Shown: positions 33,880-42,415 of the stretch, piece after piece
Position numbering within the stretch: position 1 is the first letter of the stretch
Layout of the letters: each line of letters opens with the position of its first letter
Source: an uncultured Oscillospiraceae bacterium
GTDB lineage: Bacteria; Bacillota; Clostridia; Oscillospirales; Acutalibacteraceae
DNA length: 64,000 nucleotides
Assembly: GCA_905192745.1 (NCBI GenBank)
Contig: CAJJLZ010000005.1
Location: 1 to 64,000 of the forward strand
Direction: 5' to 3'
The notes under the pieces: model-generated
What the model saw: the letters and a program-made list of their open reading frames with translations, nothing else
Told to the model about the DNA's origin: nothing
Databases searched by the model: none
Translations under genes and position numbers: made by a program

Positions 33880-34578
33880 TTAGTACTTGGAAGGAAGGCC
33901 GGCGGTCAACTGTCCGGCAACTTTTAGGAGGCTTTCTGCCTTGTCGGCTTGCCCGGCGCCTTGGAGAGCGATCGCCGCCGCTTCCAGCCGCTTTGCCTGA
34001 TGGAACAGATACGCTCTTCCGTCGGGATCGGCGGCGTCCACACCGCCGCGATAGAAGCAGGCGGGCCGGGCGAGCTGCTCCGCCGCAGAAGCGGGGGAGA
34101 AAGCGGCGCACAGAACGGTGTACAGCCGGTCTCCGTCCCGGGCGATCCGTTCGGATTCGATGGCGAAGCCCGACCGGAGAAGAAACCGGCGCAGTTCTTC
34201 CGGTCTGGACATCGGCTGCAAAATCAGGCGATAGCGCCCGTCCCGCGTCCAGAGCGCGGCGGCAAGGATGGCGGCGATAGTTTCCCCGCCCATGCCCGCG
34301 ATCACGATGTCGTCCGTTTCTTCCGGCCGGACAGGGGAAAGCCCGTCCCCCAGCCGCAGATCGATCCGCCCGGTCAGTCCCGTCCTTTCCACAGTGGCGG
34401 CGGCGCGGGAGAGAGGGCCGGGGCGGATATCCGCCGCAATGGCGGAGGGGCAGACGCCGGTTCCCACCAGATGGGCGGGAAGATAGGCGTGGTCCGTGCC
34501 GATGTCCGCCAAACGGTGGCCGGGGCGGACAAACGCGGCACAGAGGGACAGCCGGGAATCCAGATGAACCGTGGGCAT
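33880..34578 (-). CDS. trmK: tRNA (adenine-22-N1)-methyltransferase TrmK
   Basis: A 232-aa Rossmann-fold methyltransferase that puts m1A at position 22 of tRNA. SAM motif I is LADIGTDHAYLPAHLV, motif II is AIAADIRPGPL, and the catalytic-loop motif is VIAGMGGETI; then come LILQPMSRPEELRRFL and a C-terminal helical region typical of TrmK. ATG 34578 follows AAGGAGA at seven bases; the frame is open to 34656. In other Firmicutes trmK is often beside rpoD or a Nif3-like gene; neither is here. Confidence 0.92.
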   Translation of the reverse strand: MPTVHLDSRLSLCAAFVRPGHRLADIGTDHAYLPAHLVGTGVCPSAIAADIRPGPLSRAAATVERTGLTGRIDLRLGDGLSPVRPEETDDIVIAGMGGETIAAILAAALWTRDGRYRLILQPMSRPEELRRFLLRSGFAIESERIARDGDRLYTVLCAAFSPASAAEQLARPACFYRGGVDAADPDGRAYLFHQAKRLEAAAIALQGAGQADKAESLLKVAGQLTAGLPSKY

Positions 34579-34694
34579 AAAACGTCTCCTTTCTGCCTTC
34601 TGCCGCCGCGCATCCGCATAAATCGGGGAGAGGTGCGGCGTAGTTCGGTTTGTCAAAGGGATGACGGCTTCGTCCGGCTTCTTTGATAAGCCGA

Positions 34695-34723
34695 AACGGC
34701 ACGGCCCGTCGGGCCGTGCCGTT
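34695..34723 (-). terminator. Terminator of the DUF1858 gene
   Basis: AACGGCACGGCCC and GGGCCGTGCCGTT form a 13-bp stem with a GTC loop; on the - strand it exits into TTCGGCTT, a weak T-run. Confidence 0.65.
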
Positions 34724-34743
34724 CGCTTTCGCTGCGTTTTCGT

Positions 34744-34947
34744 TTATTTCGCGGCCGCCATGTGCTCGTTCAGCTTCTTCACGATTTCTTTCCAGTCTAC
34801 CCCGTGCACGGCGCAGGCCTGCTCGATGGTTTCCCCGCGGGAAGCCGGGCAGCCGAGACAATGCATCCCCATCTCCATAAAATAGGTGGCGGTGGTGCGG
34901 TCAAAATCCAGAACGTCGCCGATCAGGCTGTCCTTTGTCACTACCAT
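34744..34947 (-). CDS. DUF1858 (hybrid-cluster-associated) redox-disulfide protein
   Basis: A 67-aa protein of the DUF1858 family. The motif HCLGCPASRGETIEQAC has the CxxC pair expected to form a redox disulfide or bind metal. Family members occur fused to or near hybrid-cluster proteins and other redox enzymes; none is nearby here, so its partner is unknown. ATG 34947 is six bases after GGGAG; the frame extends to 34983 without a better start. Confidence 0.85.
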   Translation of the reverse strand: MVVTKDSLIGDVLDFDRTTATYFMEMGMHCLGCPASRGETIEQACAVHGVDWKEIVKKLNEHMAAAK

Positions 34948-35428
34948 ATTAATCTCCCTTCCGCCGTTACACGCCGGCGCCAACAGAATGGAAAGAATGG
35001 CGTCTCCGCGCAGCGGAGCGCCGCCCCGCCCACGGGGAAAACAGCCTGTCCGGACGGCTGCCGGACTGAGCTTTCCAATCCCATCGATGGTTTTTGTATA
35101 CGTTGAACTCCTGCCCTGCGTTTTCCACGCCCGGCCGCCGGTCCGTTGTTTCCGCGGCAGGTTGTCCTTTTGTTTATTATAGGAGGAACGAAAGAAAAAT
35201 GCAACCGTTTTCTTGGAAATCCTTCTTGATCGGGAGAAGAAGAAAGAAGGAAGGGAAAAAGGAAACTATGTAAAAATATAAACCGGATAACATTTTTATT
35301 TTATCGGAAGAACGAGGGCAAAAGGAGAATTTCGGGGAATATCCCAAGATATTTAAAGAAATATTCAGGGATATGCACAATATACTATTTAAATTTTCAT
35401 AATTCAAAACGAATATTATATCAACCGA
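34948..35428. other. Gene-free interval with AT-rich, polypurine stretch
   Basis: No gene was found between the DUF1858 gene and the gtfA promoter. From about 35190 to 35430 the sequence is markedly AT-rich for this window and contains an almost uninterrupted purine run near 35229-35266 (GGGAGAAGAAGAAAGAAGG at its start). It may be a regulatory region, a curved or unpaired segment, or the trace of a lost gene. Confidence 0.5.
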
Positions 35429-35457
35429 TTGACATACAAACGGTAATGTGTTACGCT
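35429..35457 (+). promoter_or_regulatory. Candidate promoter of the sucrose locus
   Basis: Consensus TTGACA (35429-35434), 17 bases, then TGT-TACGCT (35452-35457): a strong -35 and extended -10 with a weak -10 hexamer. GTAA-TGTG-TTAC overlaps the -10 and could be part of an operator. Confidence 0.6.
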
Positions 35458-35526
35458 GTGGGCAGTGAAAGATTCGCCTTGTGCCCGCCGGTAAATATGC
35501 CGGCTGGCCGAACGGGGCGTCGGCAT

Positions 35527-35567
35527 CCGGCGTTTCGTCACTTTTATCAAAAATGACGAAACGCCGG
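35527..35567. repeat. 14-bp inverted repeat in the gtfA leader
   Basis: CCGGCGTTTCGTCA (35527-35540) and TGACGAAACGCCGG (35554-35567) are perfect complements around a 13-base loop. No T-run follows, so it is not a standard terminator. It lies about 70 bases after the predicted transcription start and 108 bases before gtfA, so it could be a leader RNA hairpin or a regulator site. Confidence 0.75.
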
Positions 35568-35674
35568 GTATGAGCGGGCGGACGGCAGGGAATGCTATGC
35601 CGTATGGCGGGCTGTGCGAATTGGGACGCCGTTTGAATGTGCAAATGGATGCAAATGGAAGGGAGCGGAAATGG

Positions 35675-37090
35675 ATGGGCGATGCGAAACTCCGCAATAA
35701 GGTGATGCTGATTACCTATGCAGACAGTCTTGGTCAAAATCTGAAAGAACTGAAACAGGCGCTGGACGGATATTTTGAAGGCGCGGTGGACGGTGTGCAT
35801 ATCCTGCCGTTTTTTCCATCCTCGGCGGACCGCGGCTTTGCGCCGATGCGGTACGACAGGGTGGAGGAAACCTTCGGAGACTTTGAGGACATCGCCGCTC
35901 TGGCGGGGGACCATCCCCTGATGTTTGATTTTATGGTGAACCATATTTCCCGTTCATCGGCGTATTTTCAGGATTTTCTTCAGAACAAAGACGCGTCTCC
36001 CTATAAGGACATGTTCATCCGCTTCCGGGATTTCTGGCCGGGCGGCGCGCCGACGCAGGAGCAGGTGGATAAAATCTATAAACGCAAGCCCCGCGCGCCT
36101 TCCATTACCGCCCGCTTTGCGGACGGCAGCGAGGAGGAAATCTGGTGTACCTTTGGGGAAGAGCAGATCGACCTCGACGTGTCCAGACCCTTTACCCGGC
36201 GGTTCATCCGGGACACGCTGAAAGAGATGTGCGAACGGGGAGCCGCGCTGATTCGGCTGGACGCGTTTGCCTACGCGGTGAAAAAACCGGATACCTCCTG
36301 CTTTTTCATTGAACCGGAGATGTGGGAGCTGCTCGAGGACATCCGCCGGACGGTAGAACCGTACGGGGTGGATATTCTCCCCGAAATCCACGAACACTAT
36401 TCCATTCAGCTCAAGCTGAGCGAACGCGGCTACTGGGTATACGACTTTGCGCTGCCCATGCTGGTGCTCCACGCGCTGTATACCGGCCGGGGGGATCGCC
36501 TCAAGCACTGGCTGGATATCTGTCCCCGCAAACAGTTTACCACGCTGGATACCCACGACGGCATCGGGGTGGTGGACGTGGCCGATCTGCTGACCGAAAG
36601 CGAGATCGAGGAAACGCGGGAGCTGCTCTTTTCCAAGGGCGCGAACGTTAAAAAGAGCTACAACACCGCCGCCTACAACAATCTGGATATCTATCAGATC
36701 AACTGCACCTATTATTCCGCGCTGGGGGATGACGATCAGGCGTATCTGCTTGCCCGGGCGATCCAGTTCTTTGCGCCGGGTATCCCGCAGGTTTACTACG
36801 TCGGGGCGCTCGCGGGCACGAACGATATCGAACGTCTGGAGTCCACCAAACAGGGCCGGGATATCAACCGCCACGCCTACACGCTTTCAGAAATTGCCGC
36901 TGAAACGCAGCGGCCGGTGGTGCAAAAGCTGCTCGGGCTGATGCGGCTGCGCAATACCCATCCGGCGTTCGACGGCGTATGCGAGACGGCGTTGGAGGGG
37001 GAAAACGGTCTGGTGATTACCCGGATGAACGGAGATCACCGCCTGACGCTCCGCGCCGACCTCAAAACTCATGCGTTTACCATTGACTGA
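35675..37090 (+). CDS. gtfA: Sucrose phosphorylase
   Basis: A 471-aa GH13 subfamily 18 enzyme that splits sucrose with phosphate into alpha-glucose-1-phosphate and fructose in the cytoplasm, saving one ATP. The catalytic residues are Asp196 in RLDAFAYAVKK (nucleophile), Glu237 in ILPEIHEHY (acid/base) and Asp295 in TLDTHDGIGVVD. LPFFPSSADRGFAPM and YNNLDIYQINCTYYSALGDD closely resemble Streptococcus GtfA. ATG 35675 is nine bases after GGAAGGGAG; the frame is open from 35570. It leads a gene cluster with a sugar ABC transporter, GH32, LacI regulator and fructokinase, which supports sucrose as substrate over other GH13_18 activities. Confidence 0.95.
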   Translation: MGDAKLRNKVMLITYADSLGQNLKELKQALDGYFEGAVDGVHILPFFPSSADRGFAPMRYDRVEETFGDFEDIAALAGDHPLMFDFMVNHISRSSAYFQDFLQNKDASPYKDMFIRFRDFWPGGAPTQEQVDKIYKRKPRAPSITARFADGSEEEIWCTFGEEQIDLDVSRPFTRRFIRDTLKEMCERGAALIRLDAFAYAVKKPDTSCFFIEPEMWELLEDIRRTVEPYGVDILPEIHEHYSIQLKLSERGYWVYDFALPMLVLHALYTGRGDRLKHWLDICPRKQFTTLDTHDGIGVVDVADLLTESEIEETRELLFSKGANVKKSYNTAAYNNLDIYQINCTYYSALGDDDQAYLLARAIQFFAPGIPQVYYVGALAGTNDIERLESTKQGRDINRHAYTLSEIAAETQRPVVQKLLGLMRLRNTHPAFDGVCETALEGENGLVITRMNGDHRLTLRADLKTHAFTID

Positions 37091-37165
37091 GACCCCGCGG
37101 GGGAGAGCAAACGGCAGACCATAAAATTCAGAAACACACAAACCGATGGATGAAAGGAATGGAGA

Positions 37166-38452
37166 ATGGCTATGAAAAAGATCACGCGAATTTTGAGCGT
37201 CCTTCTGGCGGCCGGGCTGACCGCCGTTTCCTTTGCGGGCTGCAGCGGCGGCAAGGGAAAGAAAATCACTTTTCTGAATACCAAGGGCGAAATCCAGAGC
37301 GAATTTGAAGAAGTGGCGAAGCTGTATCAGGAAAAAACCGGTATTACCGTGGAGATCACGGTCGCGCCGGCCGGCTCGTCTCCCTTTGCGACGATTTCCT
37401 CCATGTACAATTCCGGCAATCCGCCCACGATGGCGATGCTGGATACCACCGACGTGGTGTCCCTCTACGCGGAAAAGGCGCTCGACCTGTCGGACGAAAC
37501 CTGGGCCAAGGATGAAAGCGCGCAGACCTACACTCTCGACGGCAAGGTCTATTCCTTCCCCATGGGGGTGGAGGCAAAAGGCCTGATTTATAACAAAACG
37601 GTGATTGAAAAGACGCTGGGCCGTACGTTTGATCCGGCGGAATACAACACGCTCGACAAGCTGAAGGCCCTTCTGGAAGAACTCAAATCCAAGGGGATGG
37701 AAACTCCGGTGGCGCTGTCCAAGGAGGACTGGTCTCTCGGCTCGCACGTTTTCGGCACGGTTTACCAGTCTCAGGCGGATAACGAGGCCGGACTGGAAGC
37801 GTATCTCGACAAACTGCGGGCAGGCACAGGCGATCTGGCGAATAACGGGCGCTTCAACCAGCTGATGGATGTATTCGACCTGCTGAAGGAGAACAACATC
37901 AATAAGAAAGATCCTCTGTCCGCCGATTACGCGGTTGATCCTTCCTATATCGTGGAAGGCAAGGTGGCTTTCTGGTATAACGGCAGCTGGGCTTGGCCGA
38001 ATATGGAAGTGTTCGTCAAACAGGGCGACGCCACCGAGTACGGTCTGATGCCTCTGCCAATGGGGAACGACGCGTCCGATTTTGCCAATACGACCATGGT
38101 GGGCACCGGCTCCAAGCAGGTCATCATCGATCGGGTGAAGGCGACCGAAGAAGAGCAGAAGATGGCGAAAGACTTCCTGAACTGGCTGTATGCCGACGAG
38201 GAGGGCCAGAAGCAGGTGGTGAATACCCTGAACATGGTTCCCGCCTTCGGCAACAACCCCAACGAGCCGGGCGACCCCCTGAGCAAAACGGTGAAATCCT
38301 ATGTGGCGGACGGCCGGATTCTGTTTGAGCCGATCGTTCCCTCCGATCATTGGTCGGTGGTCGGCGCGAAGATGCAGGAGTATCTGGCGGGCAAGATTGA
38401 CCGAACAGCCCTTGCCGCGGCGGTGGAAGCATACTGGAAAGGGAAAGCCTGA
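37166..38452 (+). CDS. Sugar ABC transporter solute-binding lipoprotein
   Basis: A 428-aa family 1 extracellular binding protein. The lipoprotein signal ends FAGC with Cys26 as the membrane anchor. After it come the usual two-lobed domain motifs, including the C-terminal WxVVGAKMQEYLAGKIDRTA region in which helper helices cap the sugar site. It captures sucrose or short fructosides outside the cell and delivers them to the two permeases that follow. The start is ATG 37166 or 37172, both near AAAGGA/GGAGA. It is 75 bases after gtfA and in the same operon; a GC hairpin after its stop probably keeps its mRNA abundant. Confidence 0.93.
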   Translation: MAMKKITRILSVLLAAGLTAVSFAGCSGGKGKKITFLNTKGEIQSEFEEVAKLYQEKTGITVEITVAPAGSSPFATISSMYNSGNPPTMAMLDTTDVVSLYAEKALDLSDETWAKDESAQTYTLDGKVYSFPMGVEAKGLIYNKTVIEKTLGRTFDPAEYNTLDKLKALLEELKSKGMETPVALSKEDWSLGSHVFGTVYQSQADNEAGLEAYLDKLRAGTGDLANNGRFNQLMDVFDLLKENNINKKDPLSADYAVDPSYIVEGKVAFWYNGSWAWPNMEVFVKQGDATEYGLMPLPMGNDASDFANTTMVGTGSKQVIIDRVKATEEEQKMAKDFLNWLYADEEGQKQVVNTLNMVPAFGNNPNEPGDPLSKTVKSYVADGRILFEPIVPSDHWSVVGAKMQEYLAGKIDRTALAAAVEAYWKGKA

Positions 38453-38502
38453 TTTTCCTCCGGCGGCGGTTTCCCCTCTGATCCGGCCGGGAAATCTTCC
38501 TC

Positions 38503-38530
38503 CGCCCGGAGTCCTGCGGGACTCCGGGCG
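38503..38530 (+). promoter_or_regulatory. GC-rich mRNA hairpin after the binding-protein gene
   Basis: CGCCCGGAGTCC and GGACTCCGGGCG form a 12-bp stem with a TGCG loop in the 243-base gap before the permease gene. No T-run follows. Such hairpins commonly stabilise the 3' end of binding-protein mRNA and lower downstream expression, which fits the need for more binding protein than permease. Confidence 0.7.
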
Positions 38531-38695
38531 GGGGGAAGGAACAATAGCAACGGCTGCGCCGCCGGGAAAGGCTGATACAGCACCCGGTTGGGCGGCACTG
38601 TGGAACAAGAAAGCTAAGGAAAAAGGGAGGGACCTGCCGCCGGGGGGTTCTCTCGAAGGAGAACTTCTCCGTTTCATGAAAGGATGGGCGTTTCT

Positions 38696-39571
38696 ATGGG
38701 TGAGAAAACAAGACTCGGCAAGACAAAGCTGTTTCTGATCTTTGGATTTCCGGCGCTTTTCTTCTTCTGCGCCGTTGTGGTCATCCCCGTGGTCTACGGC
38801 CTGTATCTGACCCTGACGAACTGGGACGGGATCTCCAGCGCGAAGGACTTTGTCGGATTGTCGAATTATGTGGAGGTTTTTCAGGACGGCGAGTTCTGGG
38901 GCTCGCTGTGGCTGACTCTGAAATATGTGATCGTTTCGGTGCTGCTGATTAACGTGGTGGCCTTTGTGCTGGCTTATCTGCTGACCAGCGGCGTAAAAGG
39001 GCAGAACTTCCTGCGCTCGGCGTTTTTTACGCCCAACCTGATCGGCGGCATTGTCCTTGGCTTCATCTGGCAGTTCGTTTTCAACCGGGCGCTGACGGAA
39101 CTGGGCGGGACAATTCCGTTTTTTGAAAACACTTTTCTTGGGGATCCGACCAAGGCGTTCTGGGCGATGGTAATCGTGACGGTCTGGCAGTATTCGGGAT
39201 ATATGATGATTATTTACGTCGCCGGCTTCACCTCGATCCCCGGCGACCTGCTGGAGGCGGCGAGCATCGACGGCTGTACGGCGTGGCAGACCACCCGCCG
39301 CATCGTCCTGCCGCTGATGATGCCCTCCTTTGTGATTTGCCTGTTCCTGTCCATTCAGCGCTGCTTCATGGTGTATGACCTGAACCTGTCCCTGACCAAC
39401 GGCGCGCCGTTCGGTTCCACCAAGATGGTGGCGATGCATGTCTATAATAAAGCGTTCCTGTCCCGCGAATACGGCGTCGGTCAGGCGGAGGCGTTCGTGC
39501 TGTTTCTGGTGGTGGCGGCGATTTGCGTGACGCAGATCTATCTCGGCAAGCGGAAGGAGGTTGAGGCGTAA
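38696..39571 (+). CDS. Sugar ABC transporter permease (MalF-type)
   Basis: A 291-aa inner-membrane subunit with six helices and the permease EAA loop (LLEAASIDGCTAWQTTRRI), which contacts the ATPase. ATG 38696 follows AAAGGATGGGCG; ATG 38684 is directly against the ribosome site and unlikely. Its stop codon overlaps the next permease start (TAATG). It forms the channel with that gene. Confidence 0.95.
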   Translation: MGEKTRLGKTKLFLIFGFPALFFFCAVVVIPVVYGLYLTLTNWDGISSAKDFVGLSNYVEVFQDGEFWGSLWLTLKYVIVSVLLINVVAFVLAYLLTSGVKGQNFLRSAFFTPNLIGGIVLGFIWQFVFNRALTELGGTIPFFENTFLGDPTKAFWAMVIVTVWQYSGYMMIIYVAGFTSIPGDLLEAASIDGCTAWQTTRRIVLPLMMPSFVICLFLSIQRCFMVYDLNLSLTNGAPFGSTKMVAMHVYNKAFLSREYGVGQAEAFVLFLVVAAICVTQIYLGKRKEVEA

Positions 39572-40431
39572 TGAGCGGAATGGTCGGAGGAACCCGGAAG
39601 CGGGTGTTCAACGTGGTGAAAACCGTGCTGCTTTTCGCCCTGCTCCTGCTTTACATGGTGCCGTTTCTCCTCGTCGTCATCAACGCCTTCAAAAGCAACG
39701 GCGCAATCCTTTCCTCGCCTCTCGGGCTGATTGATCCGGACGGCATCACCTTTTCCAATTTTTCCAAAGCGTGGGAACGGATGGATTTTCTGCGGTCCTT
39801 TATAAACTCTCTGATGATTACCGTGGTCAGCGTGGTTTTGATTGTGCTGGTTTCCTCCATGACCGCCTGGCTGTTCGTCCGCTTCTCCTGGAAGATCAAC
39901 AAAATTTTCTTCGGGGCCATGGTGGCGGCCATGATCGTTCCCTTTCAGGTCATCATGATTCCGCTGGTGTATGTGTACGGCGGGGTTCTGGATATCCTCG
40001 GCAACCCCGTTACCCTGATGGCGATGAACGTCGGCTTCGGCGTGAGTATGGCGACGTTCATCTATCACGGCTTTATTAAGGGCGGCGTACCGCTTTCGCT
40101 GGAGGAGGCGGCGACGCTGGACGGCTGCACCCGCACGCAGATGTTCTTCAAAGTGGTGTTCCCGCTGCTGAAACCGACCACCGCGACCATTGTGGTGCTC
40201 GATGTGCTGTGGGTATGGAACGACTACCTCCTGCCGAGTCTGGTTCTGTCCAATAACCGGGATGCGTTCACTCTGCCGCTTTCCACCTATACCTTTTACG
40301 GCGCGTACCTTACCGATTACGGCGCGATTATGGCGGCGCTCTGCCTTACTGCCCTGCCGGTCATCGTCCTGTATCTTTTCCTCCAGAAACAGATCATTTC
40401 CGGTGTCATTTCCGGCGCTGTCAAGGCGTGA
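39571..40431 (+). CDS. Sugar ABC transporter permease (MalG-type)
   Basis: A 286-aa second permease with six helices and the EAA loop SLEEAATLDGCTRTQMFFKV. It starts within the stop codon of the previous permease, which couples their translation in equal amounts. No ABC ATPase gene follows, so the pair probably works with a shared MsmK/UgpC-type ATPase encoded elsewhere. Confidence 0.95.
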   Translation: MSGMVGGTRKRVFNVVKTVLLFALLLLYMVPFLLVVINAFKSNGAILSSPLGLIDPDGITFSNFSKAWERMDFLRSFINSLMITVVSVVLIVLVSSMTAWLFVRFSWKINKIFFGAMVAAMIVPFQVIMIPLVYVYGGVLDILGNPVTLMAMNVGFGVSMATFIYHGFIKGGVPLSLEEAATLDGCTRTQMFFKVVFPLLKPTTATIVVLDVLWVWNDYLLPSLVLSNNRDAFTLPLSTYTFYGAYLTDYGAIMAALCLTALPVIVLYLFLQKQIISGVISGAVKA

Positions 40432-40476
40432 AAAAGCGTAAAAAGAATAGACAGGCATACCCGGCCTGAACGAGGC

Positions 40477-40511
40477 GGAGGACCGGCGGATCGCCGCGCG
40501 GTCCTCCTTTG
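40477..40511 (+). terminator. Terminator after the permease genes
   Basis: GGAGGACCG (40477-40485) pairs with CGGTCCTCC (40499-40507), with inner GC pairs, followed by a short TTT. The weak T-run may allow partial read-through to the GH32 gene. Confidence 0.7.
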
Positions 40512-40553
40512 CCTGTGGTTAAGAAGCCTTCGGCAGAATTCTTGGTTCTTTTC

Positions 40554-40582
40554 TTGCCAAATCGGAAGGAACAGGATACAAT
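40554..40582 (+). promoter_or_regulatory. Promoter of the GH32-lacI-fructokinase unit
   Basis: TTGCCA (40554-40559) and TACAAT (40577-40582) with a 17-base spacer, giving a leader of about 75 bases before GH32. Confidence 0.82.
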
Positions 40583-40665
40583 AAGCAGAGAAAAGGGCAA
40601 GCGGAATGGAAATGAGAGAATGACGATACCGGCGCCGAAAGGCGGCGGGAAGGGGGGAACTCCCA

Positions 40666-42294
40666 TTGAACCGGAGAGTAATGGAGCGGGATTATCTGTG
40701 GATGCCGGTGTGCCCGGGGGCGGAAAAACGGCAAATTGAAATTTTCGACGAGGGAAAAAAGGTGCTGGAGCTGACGGTTCCCTGCGCCGTTCAGCCGGGT
40801 TCTTCGGAAGGAGAGCGTCCGTTTTTCGCCTGTCTGCCGGTGTCGGCCTACCGCGGCCATACGCTGACCTTCGAGGGCGCGCCGGCCGGCTGGGCGGCTT
40901 CCCTGCGCTGCGAACCGGCGCCTCCTTCGCCTCCCGCCTGTCCGCGTCCGCTTCTGCATTTCACCCCGCCGGTCGGTTGGATGAACGATCCGAACGGTCT
41001 GGTATTCGCGGACGGGGTTTATCATCTGTATTATCAATACAATCCCTGCGATGTGGAGTGGGGAAATATGACCTGGGGCCACGCCCACAGCCGGGATCTT
41101 TTTCAGTGGGAATGGGACGATCCCGTCCTGTATCCGGATGAGACCGGCGTGATGTTTTCCGGCTGCGCCCTCCGGGATGACCGGAACGCTGCCGGTTTCG
41201 GCCGGGGACGGCTGCTGTATTATTATACGGCGGCGGGCGATACGAACGCGTGGTCCAAGGGGCGGCCCTTCGCCCAGTATCTGGCGCTCGGCGCGGCGGG
41301 CGGGATGCGGCTGGAAAAGACCGGCCGGGTCATGATTCCGCCTCTGGCCAAGGGAAACCGCGACCCCAAGGTGTTTTATCACGAAGCCTCCGGCGCCTAT
41401 ATTCTGGCGCTGTATCTGTCGGCGGATGAATTCGCCCTGTTCCGTTCGGCCGACCTGCTGCATTGGGAGGAATCCCAGCGCTTGACGCTGGACGGGGCGT
41501 GGGAATGCCCCGATCTGCTGGAACTGCCGGCGGATGACGGCGGCAGGCAGTGGGCTTTCTGGTCGGCGGACGGCTATTATTTTACCGGAGAGTTCGACGG
41601 CTTCCGTTTCACGCCGACCGGCCCCCGCCGCTGCGCTTACGCGGGCGGGGAGCCGAACGCCTTCGGCGGCGGACCGCTCCGGCCGGGGGTCACTCTGCTG
41701 CCCTACGCGGCCCAGACCGTGGCCGGGGTGGAGGACGGCCGGGTAATCAGCGTCGCCTGGCTGCGTACGCCGGGTACGCCCGGACACGGCGCGGCGCGGC
41801 TTCCCTACACCGGGATGATGGCGCTGCCGGTTGAACTGTCCCTGACGGCGGACCGGCAGATTCGGCTGTCGCCGGTGCGGGAGCTGGACGCGCTGCGGGG
41901 CCGCCGTACCCCGATGATGCGCGGGGCGGCGGTGGAAATGAAGGCGGCTTTCGAATTGACCCTGACGCTGAAAAGCGGTTCCGCCGAGGCGGAGCTTCCG
42001 GCCGGCCGGCTGACGGCGGACGGGAAAACCGGCCGGTGCCGTTTTGTCTCCGCGCTTTCGGCGCGGGAGTTTTCCTACGATCCGTCGCGCGGCCTTTCGC
42101 TCCGCCTGATCGCGGATACGGGAATCGTCGAAATTTTCGCTCAGGATGGAACGATTTCCATGGCGTGCGAAACGACACCGGCGCTTTCGGGCCGGGTACG
42201 CTGCCGGATCGACGGGGTGGGCGAGGCCTTTGTGGCGCCCTATTCCTTTTGCGAGTTTCCTTCGCGCGGACAAAAGGATAGCCAATCGACTTGA
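40666..42294 (+). CDS. GH32 beta-fructosidase (sucrose/fructan hydrolase)
   Basis: A 542-aa cytoplasmic GH32 enzyme (no signal peptide) that hydrolyses terminal beta-fructosyl bonds. The three catalytic carboxylates are Asp108 in GWMNDPNG (nucleophile), Asp233 in NRDPK (transition state) and Glu280 in WECPDL (acid/base). About 95 residues precede the five-bladed propeller, and a short beta-sandwich ends the protein. With sucrose phosphorylase in the same locus, its substrates may be fructo-oligosaccharides or sucrose-6-phosphate; no PTS is present, which argues for unphosphorylated fructosides. TTG 40666 (after GGGGGG) and ATG 40681 (after GGAG) are both possible starts. Confidence 0.93.
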   Translation: MNRRVMERDYLWMPVCPGAEKRQIEIFDEGKKVLELTVPCAVQPGSSEGERPFFACLPVSAYRGHTLTFEGAPAGWAASLRCEPAPPSPPACPRPLLHFTPPVGWMNDPNGLVFADGVYHLYYQYNPCDVEWGNMTWGHAHSRDLFQWEWDDPVLYPDETGVMFSGCALRDDRNAAGFGRGRLLYYYTAAGDTNAWSKGRPFAQYLALGAAGGMRLEKTGRVMIPPLAKGNRDPKVFYHEASGAYILALYLSADEFALFRSADLLHWEESQRLTLDGAWECPDLLELPADDGGRQWAFWSADGYYFTGEFDGFRFTPTGPRRCAYAGGEPNAFGGGPLRPGVTLLPYAAQTVAGVEDGRVISVAWLRTPGTPGHGAARLPYTGMMALPVELSLTADRQIRLSPVRELDALRGRRTPMMRGAAVEMKAAFELTLTLKSGSAEAELPAGRLTADGKTGRCRFVSALSAREFSYDPSRGLSLRLIADTGIVEIFAQDGTISMACETTPALSGRVRCRIDGVGEAFVAPYSFCEFPSRGQKDSQST

Positions 42295-42415
42295 AAAGCG
42301 GCACAGGGCTTGCGGCAGACAGACCGCGGGGACGGAATGATTTTCCGGTTGATTGACTATAAAAAGAACCGGAAGAACAGGACGAGTTTTCAAGAAAAGG
42401 AAGGCATGGTAAAGC

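Noticed and set aside
33758..34861. Upstream extension of the SGNH hydrolase frame
   Set aside because: It lies antisense-frame over trmK, is Arg/Pro-rich and has no start signal; the TTG at 33757 has a ribosome site and begins the signal peptide.
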